The notes under the pieces: model-generated | The model's database searches: none | The model's input: only the letters and a program-made list of their open reading frames with translations | Told to the model about the DNA's origin: nothing | Assembly (NCBI GenBank): GCA_019916065.1 | Contig: CM034233.1 | Coordinates: forward strand, 39,658,862 to 39,722,861 | DNA: 64,000 bases | Reading direction: 5' to 3' | Source of the DNA: Vitellaria paradoxa | Lineage: Eukaryota > Streptophyta > Magnoliopsida > Ericales > Sapotaceae | Made by a program: the position numbers and the translations under genes | Shown here: in pieces, positions 10,021 to 20,835 of the stretch | Layout: each line of letters starts with the position of its first letter | How positions within the stretch are numbered: position 1 is the first letter of the stretch

Positions 10021-11685
10021 CTACTTTTTAAGATTAGGTAAGCCCTTTATGAGTTCGGATTTGGACAATTTGTGTAAATCTTTGTAATTCATGTGTCCTA
10101 ATCTTTGATGCCATAACTCATTTTCTTCTAAAGTGGCTGAATTGCAAAGAAAACCTTCTGAATTTGCTACCCCATAGCAATTATCAGATGTGCGTATGCC
10201 GTGCAAGACTTGTTGTCCCTTTTTGTGGAAAATATTACATTCATTTTTAGAAAACTGGACAACATGGTCAGCATCACACAACTGACTAATACTTATAAGA
10301 TTAGCTTTAAGTCCATCCACATATAAAACATTTTTCAAACATTTAAAAATTGTGGACTTAATCTCACATTTCCCTTTTACCTGAGATGTGCTACCATCAC
10401 CAAAGGTCACTATACCACCCTGAAAAGTTTCTAAATTTGAAAATAGAGATTTATTTCCACTCATGTGATTAGAACATCCACTGTCAAGATACCACATGTT
10501 TGAGTTCAAAGCTTTCAGGGCAGTTTGTGAAACAAAAGAATTTAAATCTGACTTTCTAATCCAAATAGCTCTAGTTTTAAGACCAGTTGTCTTGACAGGT
10601 TTTTTCTCACGTTTTTGACTTTTATGAAAATTCTTTTTCTCAACAAATTTGAAATTTTTACCTTTTTGAAATGTTGGACTATTTTGTTTTTGAAAAGGAC
10701 GTGAGTTTTTGTAAAAATATTCTGAGAATTTTGAAAACACTTGAAATCTATTCTTCACAAGAACTCTAGGTCCAGGATTTTTTGAAAAATTTTTAACATA
10801 GTTTAAAGGAAAACCATAGAGTTTGTGACAGTTTGGGCGTATATGACCTTTGATTCCGCAATGGTGACAAACAGGTACAAGGGATTGGGATCTAGCAAAA
10901 TGCGTACCTGTCACTATGTGAGGAGGATGCTGATGGTGTTTATTCTTTTCAAAACTCTTCTTTGGTGGTGCTGCAAACTTTGGGAAGGTCTTGGGATTGG
11001 CTGCAGGTTTTGAAACAACCTTTGCTACTACTGAAGGTGCTGATGATGATGAAACAATTGTACTTTTCTCTCCAGTGTAGCCTAAGCCTGCTTTGTCTCC
11101 ATGTGTTCGTTGTTGGTTCCAAATTTCTTCTAGCTTTTGAGAACTGGAGTTCATTCTTTCAATTATCTTCTCATCACTTTTGATCTTCTCTTTCAGTTTA
11201 CTGGTCTCATCCTGAAGTTCTCCAACAACTTTCTCCAATTCATCAATCTTTTTATTCTTTTCTTCAAGTTTTTCTTTGAACTTTTCTGCACTATGAGACT
11301 GAGAAGTTTTGTCAGATTCCAAAATAGATATTTTACCTGTGAGCTTTTCATTCTTTGTCTTCAAGGAATCTCGTTCACTTCGGAGTTTACAGTTTCGGGT
11401 ATGTTGGGCTTGTCTTTGTTTCTTCACCTTACTGTATTCGACAATTAGAGCATCATAGGCCACTTGCAAATCATTGTTGAATTCATCCTCAGAGTCATCA
11501 TCTTCATGATTTGATATATCGGTATCGCTTTGAGATCCAGATGATGTTCCTGCAGACGAAGAGTGACACGCCATAAAAGCAACAAAATTACCTTCATCGT
11601 CTGAGGATGCTGATGAAGATGATTCATTTGAACTAGATTCATCATCTAATGTAGCGTTCATGACTTTGACTTGCTTCTTTTTCAT
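10021..11685 (-). CDS. Copia B gag C-terminus, protease and pre-integrase region
   Basis: The 554-residue open block begins within gag. Residues about 20-85 are Ser/Asp-rich; about 85-190 are charged and probably coiled-coil. A CCHC-like zinc knuckle CHHCGIKGHIRPNC lies near residue 272. The aspartic protease motif WYLDSGCSNHMSG is near residue 398, with the D-S-G triad intact. The block ends with the GAG-pre-integrase motif LWHQRLGHMNYKDLHKL near 527. A single in-frame stop at 10021 separates it from the integrase. The protein packages RNA and matures the polyprotein. Confidence 0.9.
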   Translation of the reverse strand: MKKKQVKVMNATLDDESSSNESSSSASSDDEGNFVAFMACHSSSAGTSSGSQSDTDISNHEDDDSEDEFNNDLQVAYDALIVEYSKVKKQRQAQHTRNCKLRSERDSLKTKNEKLTGKISILESDKTSQSHSAEKFKEKLEEKNKKIDELEKVVGELQDETSKLKEKIKSDEKIIERMNSSSQKLEEIWNQQRTHGDKAGLGYTGEKSTIVSSSSAPSVVAKVVSKPAANPKTFPKFAAPPKKSFEKNKHHQHPPHIVTGTHFARSQSLVPVCHHCGIKGHIRPNCHKLYGFPLNYVKNFSKNPGPRVLVKNRFQVFSKFSEYFYKNSRPFQKQNSPTFQKGKNFKFVEKKNFHKSQKREKKPVKTTGLKTRAIWIRKSDLNSFVSQTALKALNSNMWYLDSGCSNHMSGNKSLFSNLETFQGGIVTFGDGSTSQVKGKCEIKSTIFKCLKNVLYVDGLKANLISISQLCDADHVVQFSKNECNIFHKKGQQVLHGIRTSDNCYGVANSEGFLCNSATLEENELWHQRLGHMNYKDLHKLSKSELIKGLPNLKK

Positions 11686-11693
11686 CTTTTTGT

Positions 11694-12620
11694 TTACGTA
11701 GTCTTAAGCAAAATGTCCATATCTATGACACTCAAAACACTTGACCTTGTTTTTCTTGTTTTCTTCCCAAGATTCAATCTTCTTGATCTTCTTTCCTTTT
11801 TCTTGAGATTGTGACTCCTTCTTGTTATTTTTATTGAACAAGCCCTTTTTCTCATGTATCTTACGAATCGTTTAGCCACAAGCGCCATTTCTTTATCCGA
11901 CTCTTCTTCATCACTTTCTTCTTCCACTGTCTTTAAAGCAATACCTTTTGACGCTTTGCGAGGTTTCACCATATTTGCTTCAAACGTTTGCAAGGATCCC
12001 ACAAGGTCTTCTATTTTCATGGAGTTCACATCTCTGACTTCTTCTATTGCTGTGACTTTAGAATCAAACACTCGTGGAAGAGAACGTAAAATTTTACGTA
12101 CCACTTTGTATTCTTGAATTGGTTCTTCAAGGTTGTGGCAGGAATTAACAATGTGACTTAGTCAGACATAAAAATCGTTAACCTTTCCTCTTCATTCATC
12201 CTTAGTCCCTCAAACTCCGAAGTGAGTTTTTGAAGCTTGCTAGTTTTGACTTGTTCGTTCCCTTCATGTGTGCTTTGCAGAATTAACCAAGCTTTTTGGG
12301 AGCTCGTACAACTTGAGATGCGGCAAAATTCATTAGGATAGACTGTAGAAAATATGGCACTCAAGGCTTTGAAGTTCCACTCCGAACTCTCTTGCTCAAC
12401 TTCAGTCCACGTCTGAATTAACTTTCATCTGAATTAACTTTTATTCGATTCTTCCATCAACTTCATGAGTCGGTTCTTCCCATCCTTGAACTATTGACAT
12501 CCAGACTTTGTAATTAATTCCCAAAAGAAAAGCTTGCATTCGTACCTTCCAGTATGAATAGTTTGAGCCGTCAAACCAAGTGGGTCTGGTGCTTGAACCT
12601 CCTTCGTGCGGTGGATCCAT
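11694..12620 (-). pseudogene. Copia B gag N-terminal (UBN2-type) region
   Basis: The gag start is the ATG at 12620 (minus), giving MDPPHEGGSSTRPTWFDGSN followed by a Y-x-Y-W-K segment, the usual opening of copia gag. 12364-12158 reads SQKAWLILQSTHEGNEQVK, and 12104-11960 reads KILRSLPRVFDSKVTAIEE with IEDLVGSLQTFE, all typical of the UBN2 gag domain. The frame is interrupted near 12480-12370, 12110-12160 and 11690-11830, so gag is broken in several places although pol is nearly open. Confidence 0.85.
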
Positions 12621-12662
12621 TGGTTTGAATGAAGATCTTCACTCAAGAACTTAGAGTGACTT

Positions 12663-12674
12663 GCTCTGATACCA
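12663..12674 (-). promoter_or_regulatory. Primer binding site of copia B
   Basis: The minus strand reads TGGTATCAGAGC, complementary to the 3' end of initiator tRNA-Met, two bases inside the 5' LTR. Confidence 0.92.
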
Positions 12675-12676
12675 AT

Positions 12677-13534
12677 TGAAAATTCCAAACCCAAACAATC
12701 ACACACTTAGAGAAGTACTCACACAAAATAATAATGAGGAAACCCTATCATAGGGAGAAAAACCTCTATTTACAATCCTACTATCAACGGGTTACAAGAC
12801 TCTAATCAGACTCTCTGTGAATCACTCGCACGAATCCTTTCGTCACTCTTGCTCGAATCACTCAATAAACCCTACAAGCAGGCTTTTTGTCTCACACGGA
12901 AAGTGAAAAGAGAATACAGAAAGAATTTAGAGAAAGAACATGAAAACTCTCAATCATCAAAGGCTCTCTCTCTAGGTCCCTATAATATGTTCTCCCTCCC
13001 TTTATTAACAGAGTTGGTTTCATATACATAGGGTTACACAAGGTTGCCCTAATTTTGGCAAAATAGGAAATTAAATCCGGACAAAATATTCGTAGCTCGA
13101 TCCCTCGCGCTCCCATCCTCTAGCTTGCGACTTACACTGGAATTTTTATGTTTTAGGAAATAATACTAGCGCAGCCTCGCTCTCCCATCCTCGTGCCTGC
13201 AGACCTTACTGGAATTTCTGGGAGATGTCATATCAGCTTGGCGCACCTGCGCGCTCCCTGCAGGCTTGGAGTGCACCCGCGTGCTCCCCACGCCGTGCCC
13301 GTGAGGTATACTGAAAATTTTGTCCACGTTCCAGAAAGTCGCGTCCGAGTCCAATTAGGTTTTATAATCCTTCACACCAATTAGAATTCTTCAAAATCTT
13401 GGTCAACTTGATTTGTTTTATCTCCTTAATGGTTCAAAATTATTCAAATCTTCAACTTGTATCACTTTAGGAAACTTTTACTTCTTTCCTACTTAAACTG
13501 AAATTTTGTTTAGATTTGCCATAAAACTTTACAG
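12677..13534 (-). repeat. 5' LTR of copia B
   Basis: The 858-bp LTR is TG...CA on the plus strand. Around 13080-13215 it contains two diverged copies of a motif (CTCCCATCCTC... TTACTGGAATTT), one of which is absent from the left LTR. This explains most of the length difference. Confidence 0.92.
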
Positions 13535-14259
13535 ATCCATTGCATGTTCCGAATGGGCCAATAACCAGAGCTAGAGCAAAGAAGATTAAGGAAGTAATGC
13601 TTGGGCTTGTTTAAGTTATGTTGGATGAGGCTTTAAATGCAGCAAATAAGATAATATTCAAGATAGGCTTAAAAGAGGAGGAACCAAGATTTGTGCATGG
13701 ATCCAAGCCAAGAAGGTTGGCCTAGACCACTAATTGAAGAGGCAAATTGGGTTTTAAAGAGTGTTTTAATTATGTTTTGGGTTTTATTTTATGTTTAAGA
13801 CATGTTGGGCTTTAAAACTTATTTTGGGCTTTAAGTTTGGGTTTTAAAATTATGTTTTAAATAGGATTTGGGTTTGTGTCATTGTTTTAATGTTTTTGGG
13901 CCAAACTTTGTTAATTAAAATGGCCTATAGGTGTGACTTATTATTATTAGGACAGATCTGGGCTATTTAACTTGGGCTAGTTTTCTTTGTAAACACTTAT
14001 AAATTCTAGATTGAGCCATTAATAAAAGATTTAAAGTATTATTTTGCATTAACGTGAGGTGTGTTTTCCTCTTGTTTTTCAAAAACTTATGAACTTATTA
14101 AGAATTCGTTCTTGTGGCATTCTTCTATCTTCAATCCAAGGTTCTTGATTTAAGAAGTCAACGGGTCTTGGTTCAACATTCTTTGATCTTGATATTAGCT
14201 TTCTTGGGTTTTGATTCAATTGATTGTGGGTTTGAGGCATTCGATTAAAGGTTCACATT

Positions 14260-15493
14260 AAGAACATACTTACTTTGAGAGAGAGAAATGCCCATTCGTG
14301 ACCTGGCAACCTTAATCCTTAAAGACATATTTCAATGAACCTAAATCCTTTGTACTAAATCTGCTTTGATAGAAGCTCTTCAGATCAATAATGCCCTCTG
14401 TATTGTCACCTGTGATAACAATGTCATCTATATATACTAGTAGCCAAATTCTACCATTAGATGGATGACGATAAAATATTGAATGATCTGTACCACAACG
14501 AATTAGACCAAACTCAGTAACAATAGTGCTGAACCCACCAAATGATGCTCGAGGAGATTATTTTAGCCCCTATAATGATTTTCTCAGTTTACAGACTAAC
14601 TTAGAGTCCCCCTGAGCAACAAAATCAAGAGGTTGCTTTATACAGACTTCCTCAGCTAGATCACCATCAAGAAATGCATTCTTCATGTCAAGTTGATGTA
14701 AAGGCCAATGATAAACCACAGCCAAAGAAATAAGAAGATGGATAGAGGTAATCTTAGCAATAGGAGAAAAAGTCTTAAAAAAGTCTAAGCCATAAACATG
14801 TGCATACCCTTTTACAACTAGACAAGCTTTCAGTTTATCCACCGTGCCATTAGGTTGAACTTTAATTGTGCACACCCAACAATACCTAACCTTGGACTTA
14901 TCAAGAGGAAGAGGAACTAATTCCCAGGTATCGTTAGCTTGAAGAGCAGACATCTCTTCTTCTACAGTAGAAGTCCAGCCAGGATGAGGCAACACTTCAA
15001 AAACATAATTAGGAATAGAAACAAAAGATAAAAATGTAACAAACGAAAGATAAGAAGGGGACAACGCATCATAAGACACAAAATTATAAAGAGGATGAGA
15101 AGTACAAGTGTGTTTACCTTTCCAGAGAGCAATAGGAAGATCCAACTCATTGGAAGGATTAGACAACATATGATAAACTGATGGTGGAACATATGAAGCT
15201 GTGGGTGGAGCAGTCACTACTCGACGACGTCTGGTGTAAACCTGCAAATTAGGGTCGGACAAATGAAGAGTTAGACTCGGTGAATAAGAATGATTGGCCA
15301 AAACGGGTTCAACAGAAAGAATAGGTATAGGAAGACTCTTATCAAAAATAGTTGAGGATTGTGACTGAGTAAAAAAGGGGGTAGACTCAAAGAAAGTGAC
15401 ATCAGTACACACAAAACAGTGATTAAGAGAAGGACTACAGCAACAATATCCCTTTTGTAACTTGAGTACCCAAGAAAGATGCATTATGAGCAC
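14260..15493 (-). pseudogene. Copia A RT N-terminal and central part
   Basis: 15493-14570 reads in one frame through the integrase-RT linker into RT: WTSTVEEEMSALQANDTWELV (about 14970-14910), VKGYAHVYGLDFFKTFSPIAK (about 14820-14755), HQLDMKNAFLDGDL (about 14700-14655). A stop and shift near 14560 follow, then YIDDIVITGDN (about 14440-14405), the catalytic palm motif. A further shift near 14310 precedes the gypsy insertion at 14260. The rest of RT resumes at 4188. Confidence 0.88.
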
Positions 15494-16133
15494 GAGGATC
15501 TAATTTATTGGACCCAGGAGTAAGCTATTGGTTGGTTTGGGAACAACATAGAATACGGACTATGGTTATCAAGTACAGACGAGAGCATCTAGTTAATCAA
15601 ACAACACATAGTTAAGATAGTATCACTACAAAAGATTTTGGGAACATTCATGTGAATAAGAAGGTAATAAGTAGTTTCAACAACATCCAAATTCTTTCTT
15701 TCAGTAATCCCATTTTGTTCTGGTATGTGAGAACAGGAAGATTGGTGAAAAATACCCAAAAAAGCCATAAATTCAGTAAAAGGGTTAGAGACATATTTTT
15801 TGGCATTATCACTATGAAGGATTTCCGCAGGTAGACCAAACTAAGTTTTAATTTCAGCACAAAAGGATTGAAAAATATAAAACAATTTTGAGCTATTTTT
15901 CATTAAGTAAATCCAAGTAAGTCTTAAAAAATCATCAATAAACGTGACAAAAATACTTAAATCCTAACTTTAAAGTCACACGACTAGGACCCCAACATTT
16001 GAATGGACTAAATAAAGAAGACATGATAACCTCTTATTGACTGGAGAAGCAAAAGACACACGGTGATACTTTCCTAACTGATAGGACTCACAATTTAAAG
16101 AATTTAAATGACCTAGACTAGGATATAATGACT
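15494..16133 (-). pseudogene. Copia A integrase, degenerate
   Basis: Read on the minus strand with shifts: a HSDNAKKYVSN segment (about 15830-15790, second catalytic Asp), then PEQNGITERKN (about 15725-15690, catalytic Glu), FLGYS near 15480. The first half (16133-15900) is badly decayed with stops. The order relative to the protease and RT matches copia. Confidence 0.75.
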
Positions 16134-16692
16134 TCAACTTTTCAAAGACGGATGACTAAGGTAATAATGAATCTCAGTAGAAGAAGTAAACGTAAAACAA
16201 GCTTTAGGCACTGTAGTATCAAGGTAATAGACTTCTGCAGTTTTATGCCCTCCTCCAATCGTCTCCCTTGTCATCATATCCTGAATAATGATAAAATCAG
16301 GAAAGAATGTCATTGAGTAATTATGGTACTTCGTAAGTTTACTCAACAGATATTAGATTAAATAGAAAAGAAAGAGCATATAACACTGAGGACAAAGAGA
16401 GATAATGAGAAAGGATCACTGTACCAACACAACTAACAGGAGTTGTAGAGCCATTGGTTAGAGTAATTGCTTTTAAAGATTTAGAATACTGAATTTTAGA
16501 GAATAATGTGGATGCTTCAGACATATGATTAGAATCACCAATGTCAATAATCCAAGAAGTAGGCAAATGAGTGGAAAGACATGCAAGAGAATTACCTTGA
16601 GGAGCAATAGTAAGGGAAGTAGTACGAAGAGAGGCCTGATGAGCTACCTGGTACTGTAGGAATCTTGAATAATCTTCTCCTAAAAGAGTCAC
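16134..16692 (-). pseudogene. Copia A protease and pre-integrase region
   Basis: 16692-16339 encodes a gag-protease junction with WIIDIGDSNHMSEA near 16560-16515. The family motif is D-S-G-A; here Ser is replaced by Ile, so the protease active site looks lost. 16346-16134 continues with EVYYLDT and an LSHPSLKS segment of the pre-integrase region. The frame shifts at about 16340. Confidence 0.82.
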
Positions 16693-17582
16693 TGTCTAAG
16701 GATACTCAGTACTGGTGGAGACCTCGATGGAAGGATCAGAAGAGATTGCATGTGCTATATGTGGAGGTCTGCCAAATAAATCCTGACATGTTTCATGAAT
16801 ATGTCCTAGCTTTTCACAAATTGTACATTTTGGTCGTGATCCTTCGCCACGACCTCCGCATCCACCACAACCACCTCCATAATTATCATGACTATTAGAG
16901 AAAGATGGTGGTATTTGGCTAACAAGAGTAGATTGACAGGGATCTAAATTGACTGAAGACGAATCTCGAGATATAGACCTCATAACCCTGGAGTAAGTCT
17001 AGCAAATGAAGGAAGAGAAGCACCACTAAGTATCTGAGCTCTCACTGGTTCAAACTTAGGATCAAGACTAGCAAGGAATCGAAGAACCACCATTTGTTCA
17101 TGCTGCCTTTGCATCTCATTCATATCTAATGATAATGGTTGAATAGAATTTAACTCCTTAGAAATTCATTTTAGAGATGCAAAGTAATCTGTGACTGAAT
17201 TGCGAGATTGTTGCAACTGAAAAAACTCACAAGTAGATCATACATACGAGTTAAGTCACTAGGAAAAAGTAAATGGACATACTCCCAAATCTCTTTACAC
17301 GTATCCAAGTACACATATTAGCCATGCTAGGTTCCATAGAATTCCAGAGTAAACTAACAAGATAGCATCTGTTTGAACTCATGTGTCGCAGGTAGTATTA
17401 GTTGGTGCTGGGGGTGAACTTGTGAGGTATTTTTCTTTTCAATATCTCATTAAAGCAATTTTAGTAGCTTTAGACCACTGTATATAATTGGTTCTAGTCA
17501 CCTTCTGTGTAGTGAGTTGGGTAACATGCTAAGTTGAAACAGTGGTTAAGCCAACAGTGGTACAATCAGATTTAGGCTCCAT
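16693..17582 (-). pseudogene. Copia A gag
   Basis: The start is the ATG at 17582 (MEPKSDCTTVGLTTVST). NYIQWSKATKIAL near 17490-17455 is the usual gag opening. Stops appear soon after. A CCHC zinc knuckle CTICEKLGHIHETC lies near 16830-16785, preceded by a Gly-rich, RGG-like tract. The central part (17000-17440) is shifted repeatedly. Confidence 0.8.
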
Positions 17583-18190
17583 GGTGTCTCAACAAATAAA
17601 TTAGAAGAATTACTTATTAATTGGAAATCAGAAGACTAGCGAGCGATAACATCGTGATTGGCCACAAATCAATTGAAAAAACAAAGGAAAATAGCTACTG
17701 TCTATGAGAAAACTGTGCGACGAACGCGTGAAGCGATGAATAGCAATGGGTGACGATGAGTATAGGTGACAATAAGTGACGACAATCACCGAATGACGAA
17801 CAACAATCGATGAATGACTGCTTACCAAGATGAACAATGACCGAAACTCTTATACACGATGTGTGAGCACGATCGACGATCTAATACAACTACTAATTGA
17901 GCGATGATTGCAATATGATGTAACCACCAACGAGTAATGATCACTGCAAGCGATTGATTCTTCTTTTCATGTTGACAGAACTGGGATGACTGCTTTTCAC
18001 AGCAACAAAATTGGAATCTTCACGGCAATGGAACTGGGACAACTATTCTTCACACCGATGGAACTGGAACAACTATTCACATTGATAGGGATGATGATTC
18101 CCTTGCACCAAGTGGATTGGGTTGAATGCTAGGGTTTCTAACAGCTATGGTTCTTGATGATTTTTGACGGCTAGGGTTTATGATGGTAAT
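17583..18190 (-). other. Copia A untranslated leader
   Basis: This 0.6 kb lies between the PBS and gag. It is enriched in GATGA/TGACGA-type short motifs (17640-17900) and in partly repeated TGGAACTGG-AACTATTC units (17990-18080). No coding sequence is evident. Confidence 0.6.
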
Positions 18191-18202
18191 GCTTTGATAC
18201 CA
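18191..18202 (-). promoter_or_regulatory. Primer binding site of copia A
   Basis: The minus strand reads TGGTATCAAAGC directly adjoining the 5' LTR, complementary to tRNA-Met with one mismatch to the commonest form. Confidence 0.88.
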
Positions 18203-18391
18203 CGTAATGATAATTGAAATGAAAGATGAAATTGTTGTACTGTATTAGGGCTCGTCTTAGCCTATTTATATATATAAGAGTCCTACGTATTAGGAAACTA
18301 TGCATATTAGGAAGTTGTCAATCAAATATTCCTACACTAGGAAATTAGGAAACTACTTATCTTCCTACCATATTAATACTAACATCTAACA
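18203..18391 (-). repeat. 5' LTR of copia A
   Basis: The 189-bp partner of 3206-3393. The end ACATCTAACA is followed by the target duplication TCTTT. Confidence 0.92.
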
Positions 18392-18396
18392 TCTTT

Positions 18397-19258
18397 GAAT
18401 AGGTGGAATTGGCCGACTGTTAATTCTGTTGAGCTTCTTGATTTGAAAGAAGAATCCTTGACTTTGGCACCTCCAAATTGTGAAAGAATGGATAAGGTTG
18501 TTTGGAAAAAGATAGGAGGAAGGGAATTCTCGACCAAATTTGCTTGGGAAGTTCTTAGAGTTCACTCCTCTTGAGTGGATTGGTTTCATCTTGTTTGGTT
18601 AAAATTTCATATCCCAAGGCATTCTTTTATCTTACAGTTGGCTATAAGATGGAGATTGGCAACACAAGATTGACTTCTCTCCTTTGGTCTTATTCAGCAT
18701 ATGAAGTGTCACTTTTGTGGTAATGATACTGAAGATCATGATAATTTCTTCTTCAATTGTACTTTTTCCTTTTGAGTTTGGCATTTCATTCTTGCTAAAT
18801 GTGACTTTTGTGCTTCTCCATCCTCTTGGACAACTATTATGCATTTGGCTTGCTCAACTTACAGAGGTTCCTCCCTTCTTTCATTCATTGGAAGACTCTC
18901 TTTTGCTACTACAGTTTATGGAGAGAGAGGAATTCTCATTTGCTTGGGAGCTCTCCTTGGAATGAGCTACGTTGATAAAGTTGATTATGAATTTGGTGAG
19001 AATGAGGTTATTGGACTGCTTTGGTTTTCGTAGTAGCCCTGCCAACCTTCATTTGGTTCATGCATGGCATCTTTCACATTCTTTGGTTGGTAACTAATTG
19101 TTTAGGTGAAGAAATGGTTGTTTTGTGATTGCTAGTTTGGTGCTTAATGACCTTTTCTACTTAGCATTGTGATGAGAATGCCCCCAAGTATCTATATATT
19201 ATTTCCTATCATTAATATATTTTTTACTTTTACCTTTCAAAAAAAAAAAAAAAAAAAA
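18397..19258 (+). pseudogene. LINE 3' part of split copy, with poly(A) tail
   Basis: Continues the LINE interrupted at 3205. The frame runs through NRWNWPTVNSVELLDLK (18397-18450), RMDKVVWKKIGGREFS (18485-18535), then the zf-RVT-like C-terminus with shifts. The 3' end is the poly(A) run at 19240-19258. The tail AATATATTTTTTACTTTTACC before the poly(A) recurs in form at other LINE ends here. Confidence 0.85.
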
Positions 19259-19730
19259 GCTAAGGCTTTCCTTAGTCCAATATTTAAGAGGTATATTATA
19301 GAAGTGTATCCAAATTGGGACATGTTTACAACCAGCTTTAGATAAGTTCATGCATGGTTTCCATTTTTGAAGGAAAATAGGTCTACCTCTAAAATACTAA
19401 GGTCCACTTTCCATTTTTGTCCACTACACACCAGGTTTCCACCATTTCAAAATGACCAAATGGCCACCACAATAATAAGGACCCCCATCAAGAATCTTCA
19501 TTAACCCTTCCTCACTCTTAATTCTAAAATAAAGAATCCATACCAAGCATAACAATCTCATGGACTTCTTCCTTTCATAACTTTTCAGACCAAGTCCTAA
19601 CATAGTGAAAAGATTGTTTTTTCTCAATAAATAGTCCCACCAAGGAATATTCCTAATGCAAATAGCCACTTTTTGATACTTCCAATGGAATATGCAGCAT
19701 GTTATCCTCAAATCCAACATTATAATGCTT
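19259..19730 (-). pseudogene. LINE ORF1 (DUF4283) fragment
   Basis: 19720-19424 reads as a DUF4283-type ORF1 segment with several shifts (NIPWWDYLL; IKSEEGLMKILDGGPYYCGG; VILKWWKPG), and 19400-19262 reads a CKHVPIWIHFYNIPL segment with WTKE. The same domain appears at 29777-29230 (minus) and 62900-63570 (plus), and these copies confirm the reading. It is truncated at both ends. Confidence 0.78.
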
Positions 19731-19740
19731 GATAGAAGGC

Positions 19741-20250
19741 ATTTGTTAGGGAGATTATCCTCTGCAAGTTATTTTTTTCTCTAGACAATGGGATGAGGAT
19801 CATAATCATTTGTTTGTCCTATGCTCTTATGTGAGGAAGATTTTGGATTCTTTGAAGGGATTGTGGAAGGTCCAAGTTTCTCATGGTACTTGGTTGGAGA
19901 GGGTAGCTGAGGCTTTTAATGATTTGAAGGGGAAATCTTTGCAATGCACGTTAGTAAAGCAGTGCCAGGTTGGTATGGTTCACTTATTGTGGCAGGAAAA
20001 GAATAAAAGGTGCTTTCATAATTGCTACTTAGATTTGGACACAATTACTATGAAAATCTTTAATGTGGTGAGGTGAAGACTTCTTAGTTGCTTGAGATTC
20101 AAGAGGACTGACAAAAATTTAGGCATTATTGAGAATTAGAGACTTCCTACTTCTGTCCTCCTTGGTGGTTGAATAATGTGTTGGCTGATTGTTGATATTG
20201 TCGATTGTGATGTTATCCCCTTTTTTTTTGGTTGGGTAAGTGCTATGATG
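19741..20250 (+). pseudogene. LINE ORF2 C-terminal fragment
   Basis: The plus strand reads DEDHNHLFVLCSYVRKILDS and LLWQEKNKRCFHNCY (19790-20030), a zf-RVT-like ORF2 end. It stops at 20073. About 180 bp of 3' flank follows. Confidence 0.65.
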
Positions 20251-20820
20251 TTATCTTGTTGCTCTTGCTGTATGTTTTGGTTTTGTTAAAGTATTTTGAA
20301 TTTGCAGTTTGTGTTCCTAAATTCCTTTGATGAGTTGCTGCCCTCTTTGGTACCTTGCTTAGTTGGATGCTGCCTAGTCTTGCCGCTCTTTGCTACATTA
20401 CTAATGGTTTGTGATAGGTGGTTGAATTGGATGTTTTGCTTTTCTTCTCATTGTTTTGTTTTCTTTCTCTTCTGTCTTTTTCTCTTATTTCTTTCTTCAT
20501 TCCTTGCTTTCTTCCTCTCCCTCTCATTCTACAAAGTCCACTTTGTTTCTAGCTGGTTTTGTTTCTTTTAGTTCTGTCTTTGTTGCATGTGCAGTTGGTG
20601 TTGCTAAATTCCTGATGGAGATGGCTATCCGTGCTTGGTCTGATGTGTTGCTAACAACTTTACAGATGAAGTTATGATCAAGGTGTTACTGTTTAAGCTC
20701 AGTTCTAGTGTATTTGTTGTCACTGTTGCTACTGTTCTTCTACATTACAACTCTTTTTTGTGAACCTATCAGTTGATATTGGAACTGTTGATTTGACTGC
20801 ATCTATTTGACTTTGCTTAT
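20251..20820 (+). other. T/G-rich LINE 3' flank, left part
   Basis: A non-coding T-rich stretch with many TTGCTG and TTTGCT words. It continues, after the minus LINE at 20836-21900, into 21916-22809, which has the same composition and ends in poly(A). It is read as LINE 3' UTR material, by inference. Confidence 0.5.
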
Positions 20821-20835
20821 TGGTTTTAGATGCTT

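Larger units (their letters stand above)
4226..13534 (-). mobile_element. Ty1/copia LTR retrotransposon B, SIRE-like with env-like ORF
   Basis: Long LTRs (4226-5020 and 12677-13534) enclose a 7.7 kb internal region on the minus strand. A perfect target duplication GATCC occurs at 4221-4225 and 13535-13539. The PBS matches tRNA-Met and a polypurine tract is present. Order is gag, protease, integrase, RT, RNase H, then an extra ORF before the 3' LTR. That plan and the 9.3 kb length are typical of the SIRE/Maximus lineage. Most of pol is still open, with a few stops, so this is the youngest member of the nest. Confidence 0.94.
4189..14259 (+). mobile_element. Gypsy fragment (pol end plus LTR), split by copia B
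   Basis: Two pieces (4189-4225 and 13540-14259) form one insertion flanked by AAGAA (4184-4188 and 14260-14264) in the RT of copia A; the RT reading resumes in register on each side. The plus strand encodes a gypsy polyprotein C-terminus (13540-13620, VPNGPITRARAKKIKE), followed by an AT-rich LTR-like segment to about 14259. Only about 25 bp precedes the pol tail on the left, so most of the element is missing: an internal deletion derivative or a partial insertion. Copia B inserted into it at GATCC. The exact LTR ends were not resolved. Confidence 0.7.
3206..18391 (-). mobile_element. Ty1/copia LTR retrotransposon A (host of nested insertions)
   Basis: The element is bounded by two short LTRs (3206-3393 and 18203-18391) and a perfect 5-bp target duplication TCTTT (3201-3205, 18392-18396) inside a LINE. 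Orientation is minus: the PBS complementary to tRNA-Met lies just inside the right LTR and the polypurine tract just inside the left. Domain order is gag, protease, integrase, RT, RNase H, which defines copia. About 10.1 kb of the span is later insertions (4189-14259), leaving about 5.1 kb of element, a normal copia length. Every domain has stops or frameshifts, so it is inactive. The lineage was not assigned. Confidence 0.93.

Noticed and set aside
20296..20677. Plus-strand ORFs rich in Phe, Ser and Leu
   Set aside because: T-rich composition makes long open frames of low complexity; no homology pattern and it lies in LINE 3' flank.
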